NCBI GenBank assembly: GCA_030726725.1
Contig: JANRDC010000016.1
Span: forward strand, 29,565-93,564
Reading direction: 5' to 3'
Length of the DNA: 64,000 bases
From: Flavobacteriaceae bacterium
GTDB taxonomy: Bacteria > Bacteroidota > Bacteroidia > Flavobacteriales > Flavobacteriaceae
The notes under the pieces are model-generated. The model was not told where the DNA came from, did not search any database, and saw nothing but the letters and a program-made list of their open reading frames with translations. Of the stretch, positions 47,125 through 55,207 are shown piece after piece (the stretch's first letter is position 1; each line of letters starts with the position of its first letter). Both the position numbers and the translations under genes were made by a program.

Positions 47125-49336
47125 ACTCTTTTTTTCTTTTCTGTTTTTGGCCCAATGCCTACAGGCGCAAGACACCCTGGTGGCGCCGAAGTCCATCTCC
47201 TTAGACGAGGTGGTTTTGTCGGTATCCAACTGGGCGCAAAGTCAGCGTAAAGTACCCCAAAAAGTGTTGGTGCTCTCTAAAAAGTCCCTGAGCATGCGCG
47301 CCCCGCAAACGGCGGCAGATCTGTTGCAGCAGAGTGGCCAAGTCTATGTTCAGAAGAGTCAGTTGGGCGGAGGAAGCCCCATGATTCGCGGATTTTCAGC
47401 CAACAGATTATTGCTGGCCATCGATGGTGTTCGGATGAATAACGCCATTTTTCGCAGTGGCAATTTGCAGAACAGTTTGTCTATTGATCCATTTGCCTTG
47501 GAGCGGGTTGAGGTGTTATACGGGGCTGGCTCTGTGATCTACGGCAGCGACGCATTGGGCGGTGTGGTTCACTTTTACACCCAAAAACCCGAATTTTTAA
47601 GTGGGGAAAATCCCCAGGAGTGGCATGCGGATCTCCACCTAAGGGCCTCATCGGCCAACGATGAGCGCACCGCCCACCTCAGGTTGTCCCACAGCGGTGC
47701 TCAGTGGGCTTGGTCAGCGGCCTTTAGCCAGACCGATTTTGGGGATTTGCGCATGGGGCGGTTCGGTCCAGCCGACTATTTGTCGCCCTTTCAAGTGCAA
47801 CCTGATCCCCGTCCGAGCACCTCCTTAGGCATTCGCGATGTATGGACGTCCAATACCCCAAGCGATCTGCAAAGCCCCAGCGGTTATCAACAGTGGAATG
47901 CCACGCAGAAGGTTCATTTTAGACCTAACGACCGATGGTTGTTTGGTCTTGACACCTTTTGGAGTGAGACCGGAGAATTTTCCAGATACGATCGATTGCT
48001 GCAGTCCAATGACGATGGATCACCCCGTTATGCTCAGTGGTATTACGGCCCCCAGATTTGGGGTATGGCACATGCTTGGAGCCAATACCGCCCTCAATCA
48101 GGATGGTTTGACCAAATGAAGCTTCACGCGACTCAACAATTTTTTGGCGAGAGCCGCAACGATCGAAGATTTAACGATCCTGTGCGTTATCACAGCGATG
48201 AACAAGTGTCGATGCGCACCTTAAATGCTGATTTTCAAAAAGCTTTGGGTTTGACCGCACAGTGGCATTGGGGTTGGGAGCAGATTTGGAATCGGGTGTC
48301 TTCCCAGGCTTTGGCGATCGACCTGAGAGATCGGTCAGAAATCCCCGATGCCCCAAGGTATCCAGATGGAGCTGTTTGGAACGCAACCGCTTTGTATACC
48401 CAGTATCAACAGCAGTGGGCTACGGGCTGGAACGCTACGCTGGGAATGCGCTACTCCAAGGTTTTTTCTCAAGCTTCCTTTGATCCGAGGTGGGACGCCT
48501 TTGGGTTTGGGAAGGCGACATGGTCTGCAGATGCATTTACAGGGCAGCTGGGACTGACTTACCAGTCCAATGCTTTTCAAAAATGGAGCGCCAATATTTC
48601 TCGTGGGTTTCGGGCCCCCAACATCGACGATTACGCCAAGATATTTGATCCAGACGCGCAGTTTGTCGTGGTTCCCAACCCTGAATTGAAGCCCGAATAC
48701 GCTACCGGAATCGATTTGGGGATCCACCAACAAATCGGTGGACGCGCAGACGTGCGTCTCACCGGATTTTACACCCGCATGGATCAAGCGATGATTCGCC
48801 CCGCTGAAGGATCCGGCGATCAAGTGATTTACCAAGGGGAGTGGCGAAATTTCCAGCGCTTGGAAAACATTGATTTGGCGCACTATTACGGATGGGAGGC
48901 CAGCGTCGATTGGCGATTGCATCCCCGTTGGAATGCTCAAGCTCAATACAGTGTCGCTTCTGGTGGAGAGCGCGCCGAAGGCGGCGCGCTCTCCCGGGGG
49001 AGACACATTCCTCCTACCTTTGGGCAGATGCGCCTCAACTACCAACACCAAGACTGGAACGCTGGTTTGTGGTGGGATTTTCAGGGGGAAATCAACGCAG
49101 GGGATTTGCCGGACAGCGAACGGGCCAAGCCGTATATCTACGCCCTAGACACCCAAGGCAGGCCCTTTAGTCCCTCTTGGTCCACATTGGGCGCTCGGTT
49201 GGAGCATCAGTGGAGCCCCCACCTCACTTTGGGCTGCGCTTTGGAGAACATCACCAATCGGAGATACAGGACTTATTCGTCCGGGATCAGCGCCCCGGGC
49301 AGGAATGTTTTGCTGCGGTTGGACGTGAGGATTTAA
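47108..49336 (+). CDS. TonB-dependent outer-membrane receptor
   Basis: A 742-residue outer-membrane active transporter: signal peptide (residues 1-20, ending CLQA), a plug domain (about 35-165) with GGGSPMIRGFSANRLLLAIDGVRMNNAIFRSGN, and a 22-strand barrel ending in the conserved terminal strand LRLDVRI. The plug sequence is like the haem/haemoglobin receptor group, so haem or siderophore uptake is plausible, not proven. It starts 17 bases before the recO stop, hence translation-coupled. A 12-bp G+C hairpin lies at 48965-48994. Confidence 0.88.
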   Translation: MNYLPKLFFSFLFLAQCLQAQDTLVAPKSISLDEVVLSVSNWAQSQRKVPQKVLVLSKKSLSMRAPQTAADLLQQSGQVYVQKSQLGGGSPMIRGFSANRLLLAIDGVRMNNAIFRSGNLQNSLSIDPFALERVEVLYGAGSVIYGSDALGGVVHFYTQKPEFLSGENPQEWHADLHLRASSANDERTAHLRLSHSGAQWAWSAAFSQTDFGDLRMGRFGPADYLSPFQVQPDPRPSTSLGIRDVWTSNTPSDLQSPSGYQQWNATQKVHFRPNDRWLFGLDTFWSETGEFSRYDRLLQSNDDGSPRYAQWYYGPQIWGMAHAWSQYRPQSGWFDQMKLHATQQFFGESRNDRRFNDPVRYHSDEQVSMRTLNADFQKALGLTAQWHWGWEQIWNRVSSQALAIDLRDRSEIPDAPRYPDGAVWNATALYTQYQQQWATGWNATLGMRYSKVFSQASFDPRWDAFGFGKATWSADAFTGQLGLTYQSNAFQKWSANISRGFRAPNIDDYAKIFDPDAQFVVVPNPELKPEYATGIDLGIHQQIGGRADVRLTGFYTRMDQAMIRPAEGSGDQVIYQGEWRNFQRLENIDLAHYYGWEASVDWRLHPRWNAQAQYSVASGGERAEGGALSRGRHIPPTFGQMRLNYQHQDWNAGLWWDFQGEINAGDLPDSERAKPYIYALDTQGRPFSPSWSTLGARLEHQWSPHLTLGCALENITNRRYRTYSSGISAPGRNVLLRLDVRI
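48965..48994. other. strong G+C hairpin inside the TonB receptor gene
   Basis: GGAGAGCGCGCC, loop GAAGGC, GGCGCGCTCTCC: twelve perfect pairs in coding sequence. The GCGCGCC core recurs in the hairpin at 53241. No T-run follows on either strand. Confidence 0.6.
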
Positions 49337-49360
49337 GCCCCGTATATCCGTGGAAATGTG

Positions 49361-49368
49361 TATTTTTG
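49361..49368 (+). promoter_or_regulatory. -7 box upstream of ileS
   Basis: TATTTTTG, perfect match, 28 bases before the ileS ATG at 49397, in the 60-base gap after the TonB receptor. Confidence 0.55.
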
Positions 49369-49396
49369 GCCTTTTCATTACCCAGAATACACGACC

Positions 49397-52300
49397 ATGA
49401 AATTTGCAGCATACAAGGGATTGGACCTGGCCCAAACCGCCCGGGATCAAAGGGCTATTTGGGAGGCTGAGGAGTTGTTTCAGCAGAGCGTCGATCAACG
49501 CGAAGGAGCGCCTTCTTATGTTTTTTTTGAAGGCCCACCCTCGGCCAACGGTATGCCGGGCATCCACCACGTGATGGCCCGCACCATCAAAGACATATTC
49601 CCTAGGTACAAAACCATGAAAGGTTTCCAAGTGCTGCGCAAAGCGGGCTGGGACACCCATGGTTTACCCATTGAGCTGGGTGTTGAAAAAGAGTTGGGCA
49701 TCACCAAAGAAGATATCGGCACCAAGATTTCAGTGACTGAATACAACGAGGCTTGTCGCAAGGCGGTGATGCGCTATACCGATGTGTGGAATGAGTTGAC
49801 CCAACAAGTGGGCTACTGGGTGGACATGGATCACCCTTACGTCACTTACGAACCCAAGTATATGGAGTCGGTTTGGTGGCTGTTGCAACAGATTTACCAG
49901 AAAGGATTGATGTACAAAGGGTACACCATTCAACCCTATTCGCCCAAAGCGGGGACTGGACTCAGCTCCCATGAGCTCAACCAGCCAGGGACTTATCAAG
50001 ACGTGACCGATACCACCATTACCGCCATGTTTGAGGTGTTGCCGGAAGGCTTGCCCCAAGGACTGGTTGGGATTGATGAATTGTACGTATTGGCCTGGAC
50101 CACAACGCCTTGGACGCTTCCGAGCAATACTGCACTGACGGTGGGACCCAAAATAAAATACGCGGTGGTACACACCTACAACCAATACACACACGCCCCC
50201 ATGGCGGTGATTTTGGCCGAAGCGCTGATCGCCAAGCAGTTCAGCGGCAAATACGTTCAGGTGGAACAACGCGAAGCGCTTTCAGCATACACCGCCAACG
50301 CCCCAAAAATCCCCTATTGGGTGGGCGACACATTCTTGGGCACAGAGCTGGTGGGCATCCGCTATGCTCAGTTAATCCCAGGCGTGTTGCCATTTGACCA
50401 TCCAGAAAACGCTTTTCGCGTGATTTCAGGTGACTTTGTCACCACAGAAGACGGAACGGGTATTGTGCACACCGCACCTACTTTTGGCGCGGATGATGCC
50501 CTGGTGTCCAAACAAGCGGTCCCAGAAATACCCCCTATGTTGGTCCAGGACGAACACGGACAGCTGGTGCCTTTGGTGGACCTTCAAGGGCGTTTTCGCC
50601 CGGAGGTGGGCTTGGGCCTCGCCGGCAAATACGTCAAAAACGCCTATTACCCTGAGGGCGAGGCCCCTGAACAGTCCGTAGACGTGGAAATAGCGATTGC
50701 CTTAAAAACCCAAAACAGGGCGTTTAAGGTCGAAAAATACGTCCACTCATACCCCAACTGCTGGCGCACCGACAAGCCGATTTTGTACTACCCCTTGGAT
50801 TCTTGGTTTATCAAAGCTACCCAGGTCCGGGAGCGCATGCACGAACTCAACCAAACGATTAACTGGAAGCCCAAAGCCACGGGTGAAGGGCGTTTTGGAC
50901 ACTGGCTGGCCAATGCCAACGATTGGAACCTCTCCAGATCGAGGTATTGGGGGATCCCCTTGCCGATATGGCGCTCGGCCGACGGCACCCACGAGCGTAT
51001 GATTGGGTCTGTGGCTGAATTGATCGAGGCCATGAATCAATCGGTGGAGTTGGGCTTGATGGAAAAAAACATCTACCCAGAATTTGTACCGGGTGATTTT
51101 TCTGAAGAAAACTACGCAAAACTAGACCTGCACAAAAATTTTGTCGACCAAATCGTTTTGGCCGCTCCTGATGGCAGCCCCATGTACCGTGAGGCCGACT
51201 TGATCGATGTATGGTTTGATTCGGGGTCTATGCCTTATGCCCAGTGGCACTATCCATTTGAAAACAAAGAGTTAATCGACAACAACGCTCAATTCCCAGC
51301 GGACTTTATCGCTGAAGGCGTCGACCAAACCCGTGGATGGTTTTACACCTTACACGCCATAGCGACCATGGTTTTTGACAGCGTCGCTTATAAAAATGTG
51401 GTCTCCAATGGGATGGTCTTGGACAAAGACGGAAAGAAAATGTCCAAGCGTTTGGGCAATGCCATCGATCCCTTTGAGATCATCGATCAACACGGACCCG
51501 ATGCGACACGTTGGTACATGATCGCCAACGCTAACCCCTGGGACAACCTCAAGTTTGACCCGGAAGGAGTGGCTGAGGTAAAACGCAAATTCTTCGGGAC
51601 CCTCTACAACACCTATTCTTTTCTCGCCCTGTATGCCAATGTGGATCAGTGGACCAATCAAGAGGCACAGGTGCCCGTTGACGAGCGTCCAGAAATTGAC
51701 CGATGGATCCTTTCCGCGCTGAATTCTCTGGTCCATACGGTCGATCAAGCTTATGGCGAATACGAACCTACACGCGCAGCGCGCGCGATCAGCGATTTTG
51801 TTCAGGAACACCTGAGCAACTGGTATGTGCGCCTGTGCCGCAGAAGATTCTGGAAGTCTTCTTATGGGACGGACAAAATCGCGGCTTACCAGACCCTTTA
51901 CCAGTGTTTGGAAACCGTTGCCCTGATTTCAGCGCCCATTGCTCCATTTTATATGGATCAGCTGTACCGCGATTTAACCTCTATTGCCCGACCAGATGCT
52001 CCGTCCAGTGTTCACCTGGCGTTGTTTCCCACCGTTGACCAGTCCTTGATCGACCAGGCCTTGGAACAGAAAATGGAGCTCGCTCAACAGCTCTGTTCCC
52101 TGACACTGTCCATCCGTCAAAAAGAAAAAATCAAGGTGCGTCAACCGCTTCAGCGGTTGATGGTTCCTGTGCAAAACGATACAGATCGCGCCAGAATTGA
52201 GGCCATTGCTGATTTGGTCAAAGCAGAAGTCAACGTCAAAGAGTTGGTGATGGTGACCGATCAAGACGGCATTTTGGTCAAACAGATCAAAGCCAATTTC

Positions 52301-52801
52301 AAGACGTTAGGCCCAAAATACGGACAGGACATGAAGGTGATTGCCGCAGCAATCGGTGCTATGGACGCCACAGGCATCAGCCACATAGAGCAACACGGAA
52401 CCTTTGATTTGGATTTGGGACACAAAACAGTGACCATCTCGGCAGAGGATGTGCTGATTACCGCCCAAGATATTGAAGGTTGGTTGGTCGCTTCTGAAGG
52501 GGGACAGACCGTAGCTTTGGACATCACCTTAAGCCCGGAATTAGTCGCTGAGGGGATCACCCGCGAAATGGTCAATCGCTTGCAGAACTTGCGCAAAGAC
52601 AGCGGATTGGCCGTGACGGACCACATAGTTGTTCGGATTTTAAAGGACGGTATTGTGGAAACAGCAATTAATGCTAACTTAGCCTATCTGATGAATGAAA
52701 CACTGGCCAAAGAGGTGGTTTTTGAAGACCAAATGGCCGATGGATTACCGATAACATTTGACGACGTTAACACCCAAATTTCGATACAATTAAGCCTATA
52801 G
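49397..52801 (+). CDS. ileS: isoleucine-tRNA ligase
   Basis: Class Ia synthetase of 1134 residues, the long (eukaryote-like) IleRS type common in Bacteroidota. The HIGH-like motif reads GMPGIHHVM (near residue 55), the editing domain spans about 190-400, and KMSKR lies near residue 675 (GKKMSKRLGN). A C-terminal tRNA-binding region follows. I use ATG at 49397 since the frame upstream to 49358 overlaps the -7 box. Two bases upstream of the DksA-like gene. Confidence 0.95.
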   Translation: MKFAAYKGLDLAQTARDQRAIWEAEELFQQSVDQREGAPSYVFFEGPPSANGMPGIHHVMARTIKDIFPRYKTMKGFQVLRKAGWDTHGLPIELGVEKELGITKEDIGTKISVTEYNEACRKAVMRYTDVWNELTQQVGYWVDMDHPYVTYEPKYMESVWWLLQQIYQKGLMYKGYTIQPYSPKAGTGLSSHELNQPGTYQDVTDTTITAMFEVLPEGLPQGLVGIDELYVLAWTTTPWTLPSNTALTVGPKIKYAVVHTYNQYTHAPMAVILAEALIAKQFSGKYVQVEQREALSAYTANAPKIPYWVGDTFLGTELVGIRYAQLIPGVLPFDHPENAFRVISGDFVTTEDGTGIVHTAPTFGADDALVSKQAVPEIPPMLVQDEHGQLVPLVDLQGRFRPEVGLGLAGKYVKNAYYPEGEAPEQSVDVEIAIALKTQNRAFKVEKYVHSYPNCWRTDKPILYYPLDSWFIKATQVRERMHELNQTINWKPKATGEGRFGHWLANANDWNLSRSRYWGIPLPIWRSADGTHERMIGSVAELIEAMNQSVELGLMEKNIYPEFVPGDFSEENYAKLDLHKNFVDQIVLAAPDGSPMYREADLIDVWFDSGSMPYAQWHYPFENKELIDNNAQFPADFIAEGVDQTRGWFYTLHAIATMVFDSVAYKNVVSNGMVLDKDGKKMSKRLGNAIDPFEIIDQHGPDATRWYMIANANPWDNLKFDPEGVAEVKRKFFGTLYNTYSFLALYANVDQWTNQEAQVPVDERPEIDRWILSALNSLVHTVDQAYGEYEPTRAARAISDFVQEHLSNWYVRLCRRRFWKSSYGTDKIAAYQTLYQCLETVALISAPIAPFYMDQLYRDLTSIARPDAPSSVHLALFPTVDQSLIDQALEQKMELAQQLCSLTLSIRQKEKIKVRQPLQRLMVPVQNDTDRARIEAIADLVKAEVNVKELVMVTDQDGILVKQIKANFKTLGPKYGQDMKVIAAAIGAMDATGISHIEQHGTFDLDLGHKTVTISAEDVLITAQDIEGWLVASEGGQTVALDITLSPELVAEGITREMVNRLQNLRKDSGLAVTDHIVVRILKDGIVETAINANLAYLMNETLAKEVVFEDQMADGLPITFDDVNTQISIQLSL

Positions 52802-52803
52802 CC

Positions 52804-53187
52804 ATGGAAGACAACAACACAGTTCGTTATTCAGACAAAGACTTAGCCGAGTTCAAAGCATTGATCCAAGAAAAAATTGTAGTGGCGCAGGAGCATTTGC
52901 AACTGTTGAGGTCAGCGTATATGAATGACCTAAACAACGGAACCGAAGATACCTCGCCCACCTTCAAGGCTTTCGAAGAAGGGTCTGAAACCATGAGCAA
53001 GGAGGCCAACACCCAGCTTGCCATTCGTCAAGAAAAGTTTATTCGCGACCTGAAAAACGCTTTGTTGCGCATCGAAAACAAAACCTATGGGGTGTGCCGC
53101 GTCACTGGAAAATTGATTTCAAAAGAGCGACTTAAATTGGTTCCTCACGCTACTTTGAGCATCGAGGCCAAAAACATGCAGAAGTAA
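52804..53187 (+). CDS. DksA/TraR family protein lacking most zinc-finger cysteines
   Basis: A 127-residue protein with a long coiled-coil N-terminal part (about residues 10-90) and a C-terminal region that resembles the C4 zinc finger of DksA, but with one Cys only: YGVCRVTGK and LVPHATLSIEA replace the two CxxC pairs. DksA binds in the RNA polymerase secondary channel and helps ppGpp. Whether this variant does so without zinc is open. Cotranscribed with ileS; a terminator hairpin begins 54 bases after its stop. Confidence 0.87.
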   Translation: MEDNNTVRYSDKDLAEFKALIQEKIVVAQEHLQLLRSAYMNDLNNGTEDTSPTFKAFEEGSETMSKEANTQLAIRQEKFIRDLKNALLRIENKTYGVCRVTGKLISKERLKLVPHATLSIEAKNMQK

Positions 53188-53228
53188 TTTCTCTCTGTTT
53201 GTACCTCACCTCAGCATTAAGCATCAGC

Positions 53229-53888
53229 ATGTATGATTTAAGGGCGCGCCACAGGCGCGCCCTCTTTGTTTTTGGCTTGATTTTGCTGGGAATTTTTTCA
53301 GTGAACGCTCAAGTTCGTGTAGAAAAAAAGATCGAAAATCCCGAACTGACCCGGGTGCAAATCGACGCAGCATCCCTTTATTTATTGGATATAGAAACCA
53401 CACCAGGCAGGCAGATGACCCTGGAGGGAAGGTTTGATGGCGAATACAGCCCGAATCAGTGGGTACAGGTTCAAGAGGTAGCGCCTCATGTCTTGCTGGT
53501 CCGCCCAAGTTTCCAACCATTTTTCTCGTTACCCAACGATAAATTGAGCGCCCATAAGGTCGTTTCTGCTTCCATGCATCTGGTTTTTCCGGAGGGCATG
53601 GATGTTGAAGTATTAGGGACTGATGGCAAAGTTCAAGCGCGGGGTACCTACAAGAATTTAGTCATTGTGACCGGTTCTGGCGCTGTGGAACTCGTCCAAA
53701 CCCAAGGGCAGATTGAGGTAAACACCACTTCTGGCCCCGTCCGCCTAACACACGCTGGTATCGGGTTAACCGCTGAAACCGTTTATGGAAAAGTACTGGG
53801 TCCCTCCCTGCCCCTGGGTTCAGGATCCTCACAAGCCAAAATACACAGCCAAACGGGTGACATCACTAGGGTGTGGAAGCCCGAATAA
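53229..53888 (+). CDS. exported protein with DUF4097-like beta-repeat
   Basis: A 219-residue protein with a signal peptide: basic RARHRR, hydrophobic ALFVFGLILLGIFSVNAQ, cleavage after Ala27. The remainder has repeating short beta strands (GTYKNLVIVTGSGAVELVQTQGQIEVNTTSGPVRLTH) like adhesin-type DUF4097 proteins. Function unknown. The first codons coincide with a perfect 10-bp hairpin (53241-53263), so either expression is low or regulated, or the true start lies farther in. Start ATG chosen because of the signal peptide. Confidence 0.7.
   Translation: MYDLRARHRRALFVFGLILLGIFSVNAQVRVEKKIENPELTRVQIDAASLYLLDIETTPGRQMTLEGRFDGEYSPNQWVQVQEVAPHVLLVRPSFQPFFSLPNDKLSAHKVVSASMHLVFPEGMDVEVLGTDGKVQARGTYKNLVIVTGSGAVELVQTQGQIEVNTTSGPVRLTHAGIGLTAETVYGKVLGPSLPLGSGSSQAKIHSQTGDITRVWKPE
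53241..53270 (+). terminator. terminator-like hairpin overlapping the start of the exported-protein gene
   Basis: AGGGCGCGCC, loop ACA, GGCGCGCCCT followed by CTTTGTTTTT. It lies 54 bases after the dksA-like stop and would end the ileS operon, but is located at codons 5-12 of the next gene. Confidence 0.65.
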
Positions 53889-53892
53889 TATG

Positions 53893-53900
53893 TATTTTTG
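53893..53900 (+). promoter_or_regulatory. -7 box upstream of lspA
   Basis: TATTTTTG, perfect match, ending nine bases before the ATG at 53910; a leader of only a few bases would result. Confidence 0.5.
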
Positions 53901-53909
53901 CCGGAGCCT

Positions 53910-54557
53910 ATGAACACAAGAACTGTCCCCCTGCTTATTTTTTTGGTCCTTTTGTTGGATCAAGCTGTTAAGTTTTACATCAAAACTTCTTTTATACTCG
54001 GAGAATCCGTTGATGTTTTCTCTTGGTTCCACATCGTTTTTGTGGAAAATGAAGGAGCTGCTTGGGGGGCTAAACTCAGTGATTGGTTGCCCATTTCTGA
54101 TCGCTCAGGAAAGCTGGCCCTCACCTTATTTCGCATCTTTGCCATCGGCGGTATAGGATATTGGACCTACAATTCACTCAAAAAAGGGGCCAATTCCTGG
54201 TTGCTCACCGCCCAGAGTTTGATTTTGGCTGGAGCGATCGGAAACATCATCGATTCTGTTTTCTACGGATTGTTATTTACAGATTCTTGGGGACAACTCG
54301 CCCAATTTTTGCCTCCGGTCGGGTACGAAGGTTTGTTCCACGGCAAAGTGGTGGACATGATCTACTTTCCACTGTTCGACACTACTTGGCCTGAATGGGT
54401 GCCGATCAAAGGAGGTACTCCCTTTCGTTTCTTTGACGCGGTGTTTAATATAGCCGACGTTTCCATCAGTACCGGGGTTGGCATCCTGCTGGTTTTTGGT
54501 TCCAAAGCATTCCCTAAAGAGCAGGCGGATCAGCCAACAGCACCCACTCAGGGCTAG
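53910..54557 (+). CDS. lspA: lipoprotein signal peptidase (signal peptidase II)
   Basis: An inner-membrane aspartyl protease of 215 residues that cleaves prolipoprotein signal peptides after lipidation. Four hydrophobic segments are present. The catalytic Asp pair lies in KVVDMIYFP (near residue 150) and FNIADVSIS (near 182); FVENEGAAWG matches the family N-terminal motif. The protein is longer than E. coli LspA because of a loop between the third and fourth segments, as usual in Bacteroidota. Start ATG at 53910, not TTG at 53898 within the -7 box. Confidence 0.95.
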   Translation: MNTRTVPLLIFLVLLLDQAVKFYIKTSFILGESVDVFSWFHIVFVENEGAAWGAKLSDWLPISDRSGKLALTLFRIFAIGGIGYWTYNSLKKGANSWLLTAQSLILAGAIGNIIDSVFYGLLFTDSWGQLAQFLPPVGYEGLFHGKVVDMIYFPLFDTTWPEWVPIKGGTPFRFFDAVFNIADVSISTGVGILLVFGSKAFPKEQADQPTAPTQG

Positions 54558-54562
54558 GCTGG

Positions 54563-55123
54563 TTAAAACCGATAGATTTTTTTGGGGGTCAGACAGAAGT
54601 CCAAGGGGATATCTGTGGGATACACCTCGCTGAATTCAGGCTCTGCTTCAAAAAAAGAAAGTCCCACCTTGATGACCTCAGGGGCGCATTGGCCTAAAAA
54701 AGCATCGTACATCCCTTTTCCGTAACCCACCCGATGTCCGCGCTGATCAAAGGCCAGCAAGGGCACAAATACGACCTGCAGTTGCGTGGGGAGCACCTCA
54801 ATACCAGACAAAGGTTCAGGAATACCCCAGTCGTTGACCGCCAAGCGGGTGCTGTCTTGTAGCAAATAATGCTTGAGTCGGCCCTCCACTATTTTGGGCA
54901 GTACCACCGACTTGTCACGCCCCATCAACACAGGCATGAGTGCCGTGGTATCCACCTCTTTTTTGGCCGTAATGGGCATAAATAAGTGAAAGTAGTCAGC
55001 GTCCCAAATGGGCAAATCAAGGGCATGAGTCGCCATGGCCAAACTCATGGATTCGACTTCCGCTTCGGTGAGTCCGTCCCTGAGTATTTTGTATTTGGTG
55101 CGCAGTTCTTTTTTTGTCGCCAT
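54563..55123 (-). CDS. 5-formyltetrahydrofolate cyclo-ligase
   Basis: Converts 5-formyl-THF to 5,10-methenyl-THF with ATP. The 186-residue protein has N-terminal basic helix MATKKELRTKYK, the LPKIVEGRLKHYLL segment and the ATP-binding signature VFVPLLAFDQRGHRVGYGKGMYDAFL (about residues 120-145). I use ATG at 55123; an in-frame ATG exists at 55138. Five bases from the convergent lspA stop. Confidence 0.93.
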   Translation of the reverse strand: MATKKELRTKYKILRDGLTEAEVESMSLAMATHALDLPIWDADYFHLFMPITAKKEVDTTALMPVLMGRDKSVVLPKIVEGRLKHYLLQDSTRLAVNDWGIPEPLSGIEVLPTQLQVVFVPLLAFDQRGHRVGYGKGMYDAFLGQCAPEVIKVGLSFFEAEPEFSEVYPTDIPLDFCLTPKKIYRF

Positions 55124-55207
55124 AATTTTAAGGGGCATGGGTCTATAAAATTACCTTTTTTGTCGATTAGCGCCGGCCCATGCCCCCAAATTCGGTAATT
55201 TTAACCC

